Shown piece after piece: positions 11,201-23,200 of a stretch of 64,000 bases of DNA. Every line of letters starts with the position of its first letter. Position 1 is the stretch's first letter. Both the position numbers and the translations under genes were made by a program. The DNA comes from Diphasiastrum complanatum. Lineage: Eukaryota > Streptophyta > Lycopodiopsida > Lycopodiales > Lycopodiaceae. The notes beneath the pieces were generated by a model that did not search any database, was not told the DNA's origin, and saw only the letters and a list, made by a program, of their open reading frames with translations. Where the stretch lies: positions 46,690,042 to 46,754,041 of the forward strand of contig CM055099.1 in assembly GCA_029204225.1 (NCBI GenBank), read 5' to 3'.

Positions 11201-14200
11201 GAGCAGGAACTAGAGCAGGTTTGGGACATGGTGGAGGTGCAGGGTCCAGAGCAGATGCAGAGGCAGGGCCTAGTCACATGGGGGGAGATGTTCGTAGAGC
11301 GTCCAACACACATGCAGAGGCATGGCCTAGTCACATGGGGGGAGATGTTCGTAGAGCGTCCAGCACACATGCACCCTCTCGTCCAGTTGTTCCTTCAGCC
11401 GCAGGTCCATCTCGTCTAGCATCGTCATCAACTGCTGACGCACCATTTACAGAGTCAGATCATGCCACAGAGGGCCGCAACGATGCAGCAGGCGATGCTC
11501 CACAGTCAAACACACCTTCAGCACGCCCATTTGTTGTTTCTGGTGGGCGTTCTAGACCAGGAGAGACCTCTGTGCAGCAAAGAGCGGTTAGGGCTAGCAG
11601 CAGACATTGGACTGAGGTGCGTGGCAGAGACATCATCATGCCCTGTGTACCCGACAGATTGGCCAGCTGTTCTATGAGTGTGGCATTCCTTTTGCTGTTG
11701 CAGACACTTGGATCTTTAGAGACACTTGCCTTCAGATAGCATCAGCTGATTCGTCATGAAGGCCTCCAGAGAGGCATTGCGCACGACCATGCTACGACAG
11801 GAGGAGGAGACCATCACACGGGAGCTGAGCTCCATCCGCACAGCGTGGCATTTTGCTACTGTTTACCACTTCATTTGTTTCAATCTACAAATTACCACAA
11901 TGTTTGCAAGTGCATATGTCTAAGAAATGTTGTATTTTTGCAGCTATAGATGCTCGATATTGAGTGATGGATGGAATGACACTCGTCGGCGATCTATTGT
12001 CAATATCCTAGTGTCTTGCCCACTTGGCACAGTCTTCCTATGAGGCGTGGATGCTACTCGAGCTGGTGGAGCCATCATGGCCGAGTTCATCTCTGAGGCA
12101 GTGATCTCTATAGTGCAGGAGATTGGGGCAGAGCATGTGGTTCAAGTCGTTACAGACAATGGCTCGAACTGCAGATCGATGGGAGAGATGGTGATGAGGG
12201 AGCACCCAAGTATTGTGTGGACCCCGTGTGCTGCACATTGCATCGACCTTCTCATTCAAGACATGGTTGCACTTCCATGGATTCGTGAGTTACAATTTTC
12301 GTCACTTTGTAAAGCATTTTGCACTTGTCAATTATTCCAGGCCCCTAACCTCTTTTAGCTTCTAACAGTTTTTTGTTTAATGTTTGTCTTGCAGCTCACC
12401 TCTCAGGCCATGCACATAGTGAGATTCGTCACGAGAAAGAGGCGCGTGCTGACATTGTTCCGTACATTCTCTCGGCTAGACCTGAAGAAGCCAGCACCCA
12501 CTCGCTTTGCCTTCTTTTTCCTAGTTCTCGAGCGACTGTGCATCTTGCGAGGTCATTTGCGAAGGATGGTATCTAGTGAGGCATTTGATGAGATCAGGAA
12601 TTGCACGACAGAGGCATTGTTCTTCCAGGCCATAGTCTTTGCAGACGACTTCTGGACACGTGCGAGTGAGATTGTAGAGGTTCTTCGACTTATCTTCTTT
12701 GTGCTGCGCCTAGTAGATCGAGAGGGGTGCACTCTCGGTCTCGTATACGAGTTCATGGACCGCATCAGCGAGGCGCTTCACAGATGTGGCTTGGAGGAGG
12801 ATAGGTACATCTCCTATCACTTTCTTATTTCAGTTTCACTCTGCTCTCGTGTTTTCGAAGATGCCTAACCATTTGCAATGTCACCTGCGCAGGAAGGATG
12901 AGCTCCTCACACATTGGGAGGCGATCCGGTGGCCCACATGCTGCACCCATTGTGGCGCTCTACCAGACGTCCTGGCAACACGGAGCTCCACCGAGGATGG
13001 GTGGAGTACACCAAGCATGTATGGCCCGGCGCAGGTATTGTAAATATTCTAGCTAGTGTAGTTGTTTGTATTAGCATATGCTTTGGTTTGTGGCCTGACA
13101 CGTGTTCTATTTCCTTTGCCAATAGGCACGACTCTAGGGAACATAGAGCGAGACATGGTCAAGTTCGAGCAAGGCCTGTATCCTTTTGATCGAGAGCAGT
13201 GTATGCTCAGAGATGACCAGTTGGCGCCTGTCACATGGTGGAGCTTTCATGGCTGCAGTACGCCTGAGCTTTAGTGACTGGCAGAGAGGGTCCTTGCACA
13301 GGACTGTTCGGCTTCCGCCTGTGAGCAGAACTGGAGGGTATGGGCCAGCATCACACGAAGAAGAGAAATAGACTCTCCGTTGAGCAGTGCAGGTGGTTGG
13401 TGTTCGTGAACACCAACGGACGCATGTTGAGATGCACACGCATGCAGGGTGACCGCTTGATCGAGGTGAGTTAGTGACTTTATTAGTATTGCTTGATGTA
13501 CTTGCATTTCAAATGAACTTAGTTGACAAATGCATAAGTTTGCTAACCATGCCCCTTTGTTTTTGTAGGTGAACCCTGACTCCTGCAAGGTACATACATT
13601 CAAAGCATGTAAAATAGTATTTTTAAGCTTGTCACATGTAATATAAAATTTCACATATAATATAAAATGCGTGTCCACTAACAATGGTCAAAAGTACAGA
13701 AGTATGGACTATAGCGCGTACCCATAACACTCCTCTCTTTTAAAACATTGCCCTCAATGTGGGCTAGAATTTTAACTACTAGAGCTACGTTTGTTACCGT
13801 TGTATTGTCGTTTTCTTCCCTGGGTATACATTTTGTGCTAGTGGTGTGGTGTCAGTCCAAAAGCCGTGGTGATCATTTCCATAAGTGTAGTTGATGGCTT
13901 TTTGTTTAGACTCTTTTCCATCAATTTGTGTGCATAGTTTTCTCCTAATATTTCTCTCATAAAAATTTACTTCTGAATATGTTCATGTATCGGCCTCTTT
14001 CTTCCCTAGATTTATTTTAAAATCATGATTTTATGGCATAATTTCTTTCTTGATTTTCTCAATCTCCGTGACATTTAGGTTCCTTTGCTAAGTTTTCCTT
14101 GAATTTCAATTTGTAATGAAATGTGAGGAATTTCAAGATTTTAAAAATAGTTTTGAACTCCTTGTGTTAGAGAATAGTTGACCATCTTCCATTCCGGCTA

Positions 14201-17200
14201 TTAATTCCAGCCTTGATCTAGCCTTTTGAAGCTGACAATCACTTTGTTGATGAATCAAATGTTTGCAGAATATCCACATTTATAAGCATGACACCAATGT
14301 TGGAGACATGATCATCACATCCGTTATGGACAACATTAGGATCATGTTGGAGTAGTTGGCAATGTACCATGTCAGTTGCTACTTGTGCTATTATAGTTTA
14401 GTGACTAACTATGTTCATGACTATTTACATTGTGACCCTAGCGGTGGTTCATTTAGTGTACCCATTATTATTCAACATAATGCACTTGGTATAATAAATG
14501 ATCAAATGGGCCACTATGCCTTATGTTATATATTCAGTGATAGTTCGGTCCAATGAACCAGTTGTGTAGAGACACCAAGATTGGTTCATCACTTCATCTA
14601 TGTGACTTGAGTTGCTGCCCTATTCCATCCTCTTGCAATAGTTCCTTGGCTGAATATGGTGCAGCTAAAAAAAATGTGAGATAACCCTATTGCAACATGG
14701 AGATTGGCTAAGTTGGACCCAGCCCTCTCAGAAGGTACACATCTCTTTATGAAGGCTTCTCAAGCGTTTATGTGAAGCTAATGTTTTTAGATGAAGTTGA
14801 AGGTAAGTGAAGCACAACAGGCCAATGACTTAGCCATTTCAATAATTACAATAATTACAAAACGTACATGTGTCTTTAAAAACTGTAAATAACCGGGACA
14901 GGGAGTAAAGGCTCTAACAGTAACATTACATCTCAAAGTGCATTCTAACCAAAAGGGAGCATATGGTTATCAGTTGACTTAGTTTTCTCAGGCCTCCCGC
15001 CTCCTTGACATGCTTGGCCTCTATATCATTGCCCTTCCCACGAGTGCCCATGTAATAGATCCTAACACCACAGTAGGGCAAACACTAATTGATCCACCCA
15101 ACCTTGCCAACTCCCTGATATAGAGTAAGCCCCTCCTAGCCCAGTGTGAGGATTGATAGCATGCTACTGCCAAGTGTCGGCCACGTGGCACTGACGTGGC
15201 CGACTGCACGTCGGGACCTAACTGGGGGCCCTATCCTGCTGACAGGGTCCCTAGGCTGTGTTAGGCCCGCCATGGCTATGGACCGTGCTGGGGCACACTA
15301 CTCACACTGTCTTGCCCCGTTGGTCATGTACACTGGACACGACCCTGACTGTGGTATCTGACCTATCTATGTTCTCTAGGGTTCGGCACTGGTTACGAGC
15401 TCGTAACAACCCATGATTACATTAGACAGTTCATTTAGAGAGCTTATCTTGATCAAGCTTGGCATGGTTAGTTGGTGACTAATTTTGGCTTCACTTCTTG
15501 GAGACAGATGTATCTCAGATCTGACCTTTACCACACTACCTATGTTTTGGGTTATCACATGGTCTTAGATTTATATCAGGTCAGTTTTGTCTCCCTTGCA
15601 CCAAATTGAGGTTAAGATTGGATGGATTTAGGGTACCCCGCGAGATAATAGGATCTACCAATTATGGTCCCTAGGCAAAGTGGAGACTGAGGGGCACTGT
15701 ATCTTCAATTGTCCAGCCTATTATGGGATTCGTGGGAGATAGCACTGTTTGTTCAGAGATACATCGGTTACTTTACGCATGCTTGTTACCTAAGAGGATC
15801 CATGCTATGTTGCATTCATGGTACGAGAGATGCTTTTACTACAATGAGATCTCCATCCTTCACATAAGAGCACTCCAAACATCTAGCTTCATATCACCTC
15901 CTTCTCCAGACGACGCCCATGGCTAGATCCAGATTTAGAGCATGATGAGATTGATGATGACACACCTTTCCATAGAGGTCAAAGACTAGTGATACCTTAC
16001 AACTAAACCTACTCGTCCTAGCATGAGGAGAGGTCCCTCTCACATTTAACGTTGGCAGCATCTCTTAATGTCACCTCCTATTGCGGCTCGTATTCACCAT
16101 TCTTCAATGGTAATAGCAACAACAGTCTCACCACCAGTTTCAACATGATCTGATGCCTTTCTACCATCACACAAGAGTTTTCGTGATTCAAACCTTTCTT
16201 TATTATTGGTATCTATACGTAGATTTATATTACATGATGCACTTTATATGTTATTTGGCATGAAAAAGATTTTAGTAAAGCTTTCTTTCTTTCTTTCTTA
16301 ATGCAATTGCTTTTGTGCTTACTTTTACGACATTATCCACTTAAACAAAATGTTTCATGCTAATCTTTGTTTTCATTGTATCATATATAGGCTTCATTAT
16401 TGTGTTGCTTACTTTGTAATGAAGTTGATTGTTTTTCATTACGTAGAGTGAGAAGTTCAATCTGACTAAAGAAGATTTGGATGACTACTTTGGAGGTCCA
16501 GCCTTTCTGGCTTGGGCTCGGATGGGAAATCTGCACAGGTGGCTATTTCTTTATGCATTTTCAAAAATAATCTCCTGCTAGTTCGGTATCACATATTTAA
16601 GCTATCAAATTAGATTGGTAGATTTTTATTATTATAATATATTTAAGCTACCGAATTGATTTGAAAAGCTTATGAAAGTTGTAAAGTATTCTATTAAAGA
16701 AATTCAGAAAAAAGAACTTCACATTTTTTGATTATGTTGCTACATTTTGTCTTTGGCATATGTTTTAAAGTTCTTAAAAATTTTGTTCAAGGCAATAGAA
16801 ATATAAACCCAAGTCAATCAAACATAAGTGCGAGATTCAAGGAAAATAACCCATTTATATGGTTTTGTTGGTCAAGAAGAGATGCCTATTATCAGTCTGG
16901 TGAGTAAGGTCCAACATAATCTAGATGTTAGGATGAGTTTAGTTTATATACTGCATTGTCTTAGATGGTAAATGAATGACACATTATGTTCTGATGCAAA
17001 CTTTAATGCTTCTACCTCCCTGCCCCACCTACTTTGTGAAGATGCTTGTAGTAGATATGATTGGAGAAAACTAGAAGAATGCCTTCTTCTTTTAGTGACT
17101 TACGCTTTTCAGTGTGTATAATGAATATTCTAGCTAAAATTTTGATTTCATTGGAAACCCAATTAGATTAAGATCTAGGTATAATTTTTCTCAATATAAT

Positions 17201-20200
17201 AGGATATCTATTATAACTTTTCCTGCTTTTGATTAGTAGTGCTCCTCCTGGTCTAGATTTGCCCTATTTGAATTTATGTCTAGTATTTTCTCAACAAACT
17301 TCTTTTTGTGTATAGCAAATGCTCTCAATGTGCATGTGTGAGTCCTAACAACCTCTGTTAGTTTTCTTCAATTTCCTACGACCAACTCGTAGATGAGATG
17401 AATCTGTGTCAATCAATTGTGGTTAGTCATTTTAAATTTGCTTAGCTTTTTTTTCTTTTCCATTCAAACAACACTTGAACTCAAAAGTGTTTGTAATGCC
17501 ACCTTTATAACACTAATTCTCCCTTAATATATCAGGGTCCTGATTACAAGCCAAATATCTTAGAACACATAGAGCATCCCTACAATACAAAGAATGGAGG
17601 GAGAATATTGTAAAATGTGTTAACTATAACCTGAAGGACAAGCATAATGACAATTTGACATAACCGATAATAGCCTGCTCATCATAGATTGAATTTATGC
17701 TAAAGCTAAGTTCAACTTATCATAAATACCTTGTTGCTAAGAATCAACTCTCCCAATAATCAACAATCAAGTCCTCCAATATGTTGTGAGGTGGTTAGGA
17801 CTTCCTTTCATCTCCATGAGGTAAGGGGTTCGATTCCAATCACCACACAAATGAGGACTTACAACAGAAAAAAAACAATTAACAATCAATAATGGGGATG
17901 GTCCCTAAGAATTTGTGCATTCAGGTTGGACACCCAAATAATACCATATGACTAACAAGTTATCTACTAAATGCCAAATTATATGTCCGGACCATAGTTG
18001 CACCATGATTTTGAATGGCGATTCAGAATCGTGGTCAGAATCGCGATTCGAAAAAAACCAGAATCGTGTAGAATCATTTTTTTTTTTGGTTTTTTCCTTT
18101 TTGAAATCTTTTTAGGCAATATGGGTATCAGATGAAAGCTCTAATTAAGAGCATTATTATTGTGTAGTTTTCCAATTGTTTCGGGTGCAGGATGGTTCAG
18201 TTTAGGTGCATTAATCCTATTATGATTGACAACAAATTTTGGTGTAGACAAGAAACAATAAACATGAATCTGAAATTCTGACTATAATAAAGCAAGTACA
18301 TATGATGGTGCCATCCAACCATGCACCCTGGAGAAGGGCTTCAATCGCGATCTAGAATAGACTCTGGATGACTGATCTACATAATAACAGAATGCTCCAA
18401 CTACTAATGAAGCCTCACAATGTGGTAGTTATATAGTAACGACCATCATCTGAGAGAGCGAACAGCCAAAGGACCAAGGGGATGCGAAACACCAAAAAGT
18501 GTATTTTCGCTCAGGGAGTTGGAAGGCCAAATCATGAAGAGGCCTTACCCCCAGACCCTGCCATTGGGGGGCATTGCCCCCCAAACCCCCCACCGGGGGG
18601 GCTACCGCCCCCTGAACCCCCTAGGACTTCCTACTATATAGACACTGTGATCTAGCCATCTCCTAACCATCATGGTATCACAGTAGACCTTATACTAACA
18701 ACCGTGCTCAATAATGGCTTCTCCTCATAATGGGGGTCTTTCAAATTTTAGCTCACAGTTAACTAGTGACTACTAAATTGAGAGGTGCATTATTTAGTTA
18801 TGTCTAACAAATCCATGTTGACGCCACATAGAGGGACCTATATGCTCCCTTCATAAGAGAATCTTCATTGAGACACAACCAATCATTGATTTAAATTTGT
18901 TACACAATGCTTTATAGTGTCTTTTCCAAGATTCCCAACATGCATCAAATTAAACTTTCCTAAAGGAGCTATTTCTTACGAACCATAGACTTGATCCAAC
19001 TTTCCTCACAACTTTCCTGTGACTTACACTGATGATTTTGTGTGGTATGCCTTCATGCAATAATAAAGACCCAAGGTATTGCATGTACTCTTTTATAGTC
19101 TTATGTACCTTTAGTACCTCACAGTCTTTAATAACGGTTTCTTTCTCTCTCTACTTGGTGGCGTATTCTCCACCACACTCCTCGCATTAGCCTCACTTTT
19201 TAGCATGAGTTTAAGGAGGCACTTCACTTGGTCATGATTGATCCCCAGTGGAGGCTTGTCAGCACGATGCTTATGTAGTCTCTCCTGCACTAGTGACTTG
19301 GTTACTTACACGTCACGTTTTATGGAGCTCTCCTACTTATTTCCAGATTTTCAGTTGTCGAAGCTCATTTCATGGTACATTGCTAGTTTACAAGGTGCTC
19401 TCAAATATGACGTTTCTTCTTTTTTTTCCGTCTCTTTCCCATGCCATGTCCCTTGCGAATATTTTGTAGCACAAGTACGTCGATTTTTTGTCAGCTTCCT
19501 CTATGCCTCACACTATACGTCCTTTTTTATGAGTTATGGACTTGGCTCACTACATTCGCCGCGTCCATTTACATTTACTTTACTTTATGCATAAGCAGGC
19601 CTTGGGCCCTTTTTATTCATTAGTGACACTTAGACTATATGGTTGGCCTTTGGCCTTATTATTCATTATTAGGCCATTTGGACATATGACTGGAGAGTGG
19701 GGGCCTTCTTGGAAGGCGCACTATTATCCCGCCCAGTTGGGCCCTAGCCACCGGAAGCTTCCTTTTAGGCTTCCTCTTGGCTATAAGTAGGGAAACTGTG
19801 TCATTTGTTATTCAGCTGATGATATTGATCTCTCTCTTTAGTCTCCTTAATCTCTCTCTTTCCTGCTTTCTAGGGCTAAGTCTTGCTTTATGTGCTGCTT
19901 TCATAGCTTAAGTCTTGCTTATGTGATGCTTTCATAGCTTAGCTCTAGATCAGTTGTGGCTCCATTTGTAACTTGGTATCAGAGCACTCTCCTGTGCACT
20001 ACTTTTTCAGATTTAGTAGAGGCTGTCCAGCGCCCTACTAACCCATCACTTTTGTCGATTTTTTCATCAGATTTCCATCGTTTTTTCAGATTTAGTAGAG
20101 GCTGTCCAGCGCCCTACTAACCCATCACTTTCGTCAATTTTTTCATCAGATTTCCATCGTTTTTCTAGATTTGGTAGAGGCTGGCCAACGCCCTACTACC

Positions 20201-23200
20201 TTGTCACTTTCGTCGATTTTCTCCACCGATTTGTTGCCCATTTCGTGGCTTGATTGGAGGCTGTCCAGCGCCCTACTTCATCACCATTTTCAGCAGTTTT
20301 CTCCATTTTTTTTCAGGTTATGTGCGGATTTTGGTAGCTACTGCCCAGCACCCTACTACATTGCCATCTTTGACGGATTTCTCCACCGATTTGCTGTCCA
20401 TTTTGTTGATTGTTTGGATGCGGCCGAGATGTTCCCTTCATCGCCATGATGTTGATCCTGAGCTGTTCCGTTTCTTACCAGCTGCCATTCACCAGGTTCG
20501 CCTTCACCATAGTCGATGCTGCCGGTAGATTTAGTTTTTCGTCCAGTTGGATGGTCGTCCTGTTGAGGAGGCCACATGGGAGCCTATGGATGTCTTTTAT
20601 CATATACCATCACTTGCAGATCAGAATCATGCTCTTGCTGCACTTGTTGATTCCTCTACATCAGATGCTGCTCTAGTTGTTGATGCACCAGGGCTTGCTG
20701 CTGTTTGATCCAGTTTCTTTTCGGCAGTTGGGTCTTTTTTTTTGTGTCGGGGAGAGTTATGGATTTGGCTCATTACATTCGCCGCGTCCATTTACATTTA
20801 CTTTACTTTATGCATGCTGGCCTTGGACCCTTTTTATTCATTAGTGACACTTAGACTATATGGTTGGCCTTTGGCCTTATTATTCATTATTAGGCCATTT
20901 GGACATATGACTGGAGAGTGGGGGCCTTCTTGGAGGGCGCACTATTATCCCTCCCAGTTGGGCCCTAGCCACCGGAAGCTTCCTTTTAGGGCTTGGCTAT
21001 AAGTAGGGAAACTATGTCATTTGTTATTCAGCTATATTGATCTCTCTCTTTAGTCTCCTTAATCTCTCTCTTTCCTGCTTTCTAGGGCTAAGTCTTGCTT
21101 ATGTGTTGCTTTCATACTTAAGTCTTGCTTATGTGATGCTTTCATAGCTTAGCTCTAGATCAGCTGTGGCTCCATTTGTAACTTCATGTGCTGTAATCAG
21201 AGTTGCACTCTGATTCCAAAACGCGGTAGAAAAATGCGTTTCAGATTTTTAGTAGAAACGCTCAGAAACATGTTTTTTTTTTTTTGATTTTTTTTGGGCA
21301 ATATGGGTATCGGATGAAATCTCAAATTAAGAGCATTATTACTGTGTAGTTTGCCGAATGTTTCGGGTACAGGATTGTCTAGTTTAGGTGCATTAATCCA
21401 TGTTGGGTTCTGTGAAGGATAAAAATTCAAAACTAACCTCTAGTCTGTTCATTACAATCACAGATGATTCCAGTGGGATAGAGACAGAGAATTGTAGTGC
21501 AATTGTACCTCGCCTTTTGCTTCGGGGGTCGCCAGCCCCCCTGGACCCCCTCGACAATAGCAGGGGGGGTGCTACGCCCCTTGCACCCCCCCGTAGATAA
21601 AAATGGGGGTCCAAATGCGCGCTGATAAGGGCCCAATATTTTATGCCCCCAATTGTATGCACATTGCACTCACATGTCCAGTGAAATGATTGCGAAAGTG
21701 ATCATCATCCAAGTTACGAATAGAGCCACAGCTGATCTAGAGCTAAGCTATGAAAGCATCACATAAGCAAGACTTAACCCTAGAAAGCAGGAAAGAGAGA
21801 GATTAAGAAGGCTAAAGAGAGAGATCAATATCATCAACTGAATAAAAAATGACACAGTTTCCCTACTTATTTATAGCCAAGAGGAAGCCCTAAAGGGAAG
21901 CTTCTAGTGGCTAGGGCCCAACTGGGAGGGAAAATAGTGCGCCCTCCAAGAAGGCCCCCACTCTCCAGTAATATGTCCAAATGGCCTAATAATGAATGAT
22001 AAGGCCAAAGGCCAACCATATAGTCTAAGTGTCACTAATGAATAAGAAAGGTCCAAAAGCCTGCTTATGCATAAAGTAAAGTAAATGTAAATGGACGCGG
22101 CAAATGTAATGAGCCGAGTCCATAACTCTCCTCGGCACAAAAAAAAAAGACCCAACTGTCGAAAAGAAATTGGATCAAACAACAGCAAGCCTTGGTGCAT
22201 CAACAACTAGAGCAACATCTAATGTAGAGGAATCAACAAGTGCAGGAGGAGCACGATCCTGATCCGCAAATGATGGTGTATGATAAAAGACATCAATAGG
22301 CTGCCATGTGGCCTCCTCAACAGGACGACCATCGAACTGGACCAAAAACTAAAGTTGCCGGCAGCATCGACTATGGTGAAGGCGAACCTGGTGAATGGCA
22401 GCTTGTAAGAAAGGGAACAACTCAGGATCAACATCATGGCAACGAAGGGAACATCTCGGCCGTGTCATCTGAAACCAAGCAATATGGAACAACCAGGAAT
22501 GCCACGGAACCAGAAGAAAATCAACCAGCAACCAGGAATGCCAAGGTATTAGTAATGCCCAAGATAGTAGAGGATCAGCCCAAAAGATAGGGACATCGTA
22601 CGAAAGGTATCCAAAAAGTCCGAGAAGGTAGAACTGCATCAACAACGGGAAGCCAATAAGGAAACTGGAAAGGAGATGGACACTCATCGCGAATAGCCGC
22701 ATCATACACGTAACCATCAACCATATGTGCAAACTCAGTGATATAGGTGCCCCAAGAAAAGATAGCAGCATCGGAAGACCATCACCAAGGAGTAGGAACA
22801 TAAGCAGGATGACAGGCACGCTGTAGTAGCATGGAGAAGCAAGCGATATGCCAGGAAATATGGATCATAAAGAGATCATCCTGACAAAGGATAGCTAAAA
22901 TGGAGAAATGTGCACCAACATGGTCAAAAGCCCAAGCTATCCATAAGGCCCATGAATGAGAAGTAGAAATGGCACACGGTACCTTCAGGGCCCCTATCAC
23001 GAGAAGAGCAGCATGCCAAAAGCTCCAGAAGGTCCAAGAAATCAATGCATCATCTAAAAAGACATGATGCATAAAAACAATATCAACAAATCTAAAAATA
23101 GTAGAGGCCTCAACTGAAAAACTGTAGCCGAAAAACTCATCCAGAAAAACCTCATATGGACATACCAATCCATCATAGGATACACCAAAAACGGATGGAG

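Larger units (their letters stand above)
10124..13589 (+). mobile_element. hAT transposon (DUF659 type), degenerate; right end not found
   Basis: The left end is CTGGGTTGCAGCGG at 10124, followed by an array of GGATC/GATCC and GGAAC words up to about 10205 and a long 5' non-coding stretch to 10839. A multi-exon transposase gene follows. The last exon-like piece ends at 13589, after which family B LTR sequence begins (13604). No matching right terminal repeat or 8-bp duplication of ATTGATAG was found, so the 3' end was probably lost. Confidence 0.75.
19532..21183 (+). mobile_element. family A deletion derivative (two LTRs, leader, chromodomain end only)
   Basis: 5' LTR 19532-19973, primer site TGGTATCAGAGC 19974-19985, leader repeats to about 20430, then directly the 3' end of pol (chromodomain and tail, 20450-20707), polypurine tract GGGGAG and 3' LTR 20755-21183. 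Flanks TTATG (19527-19531) and TCATG (21184-21188) fit a 5-bp duplication with one change. The leader joins pol at CGGCCGAGATGTTCCC, a string also present at that place in the non-autonomous copy at 21712-27287, so this copy probably derives from that branch. Confidence 0.9.
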
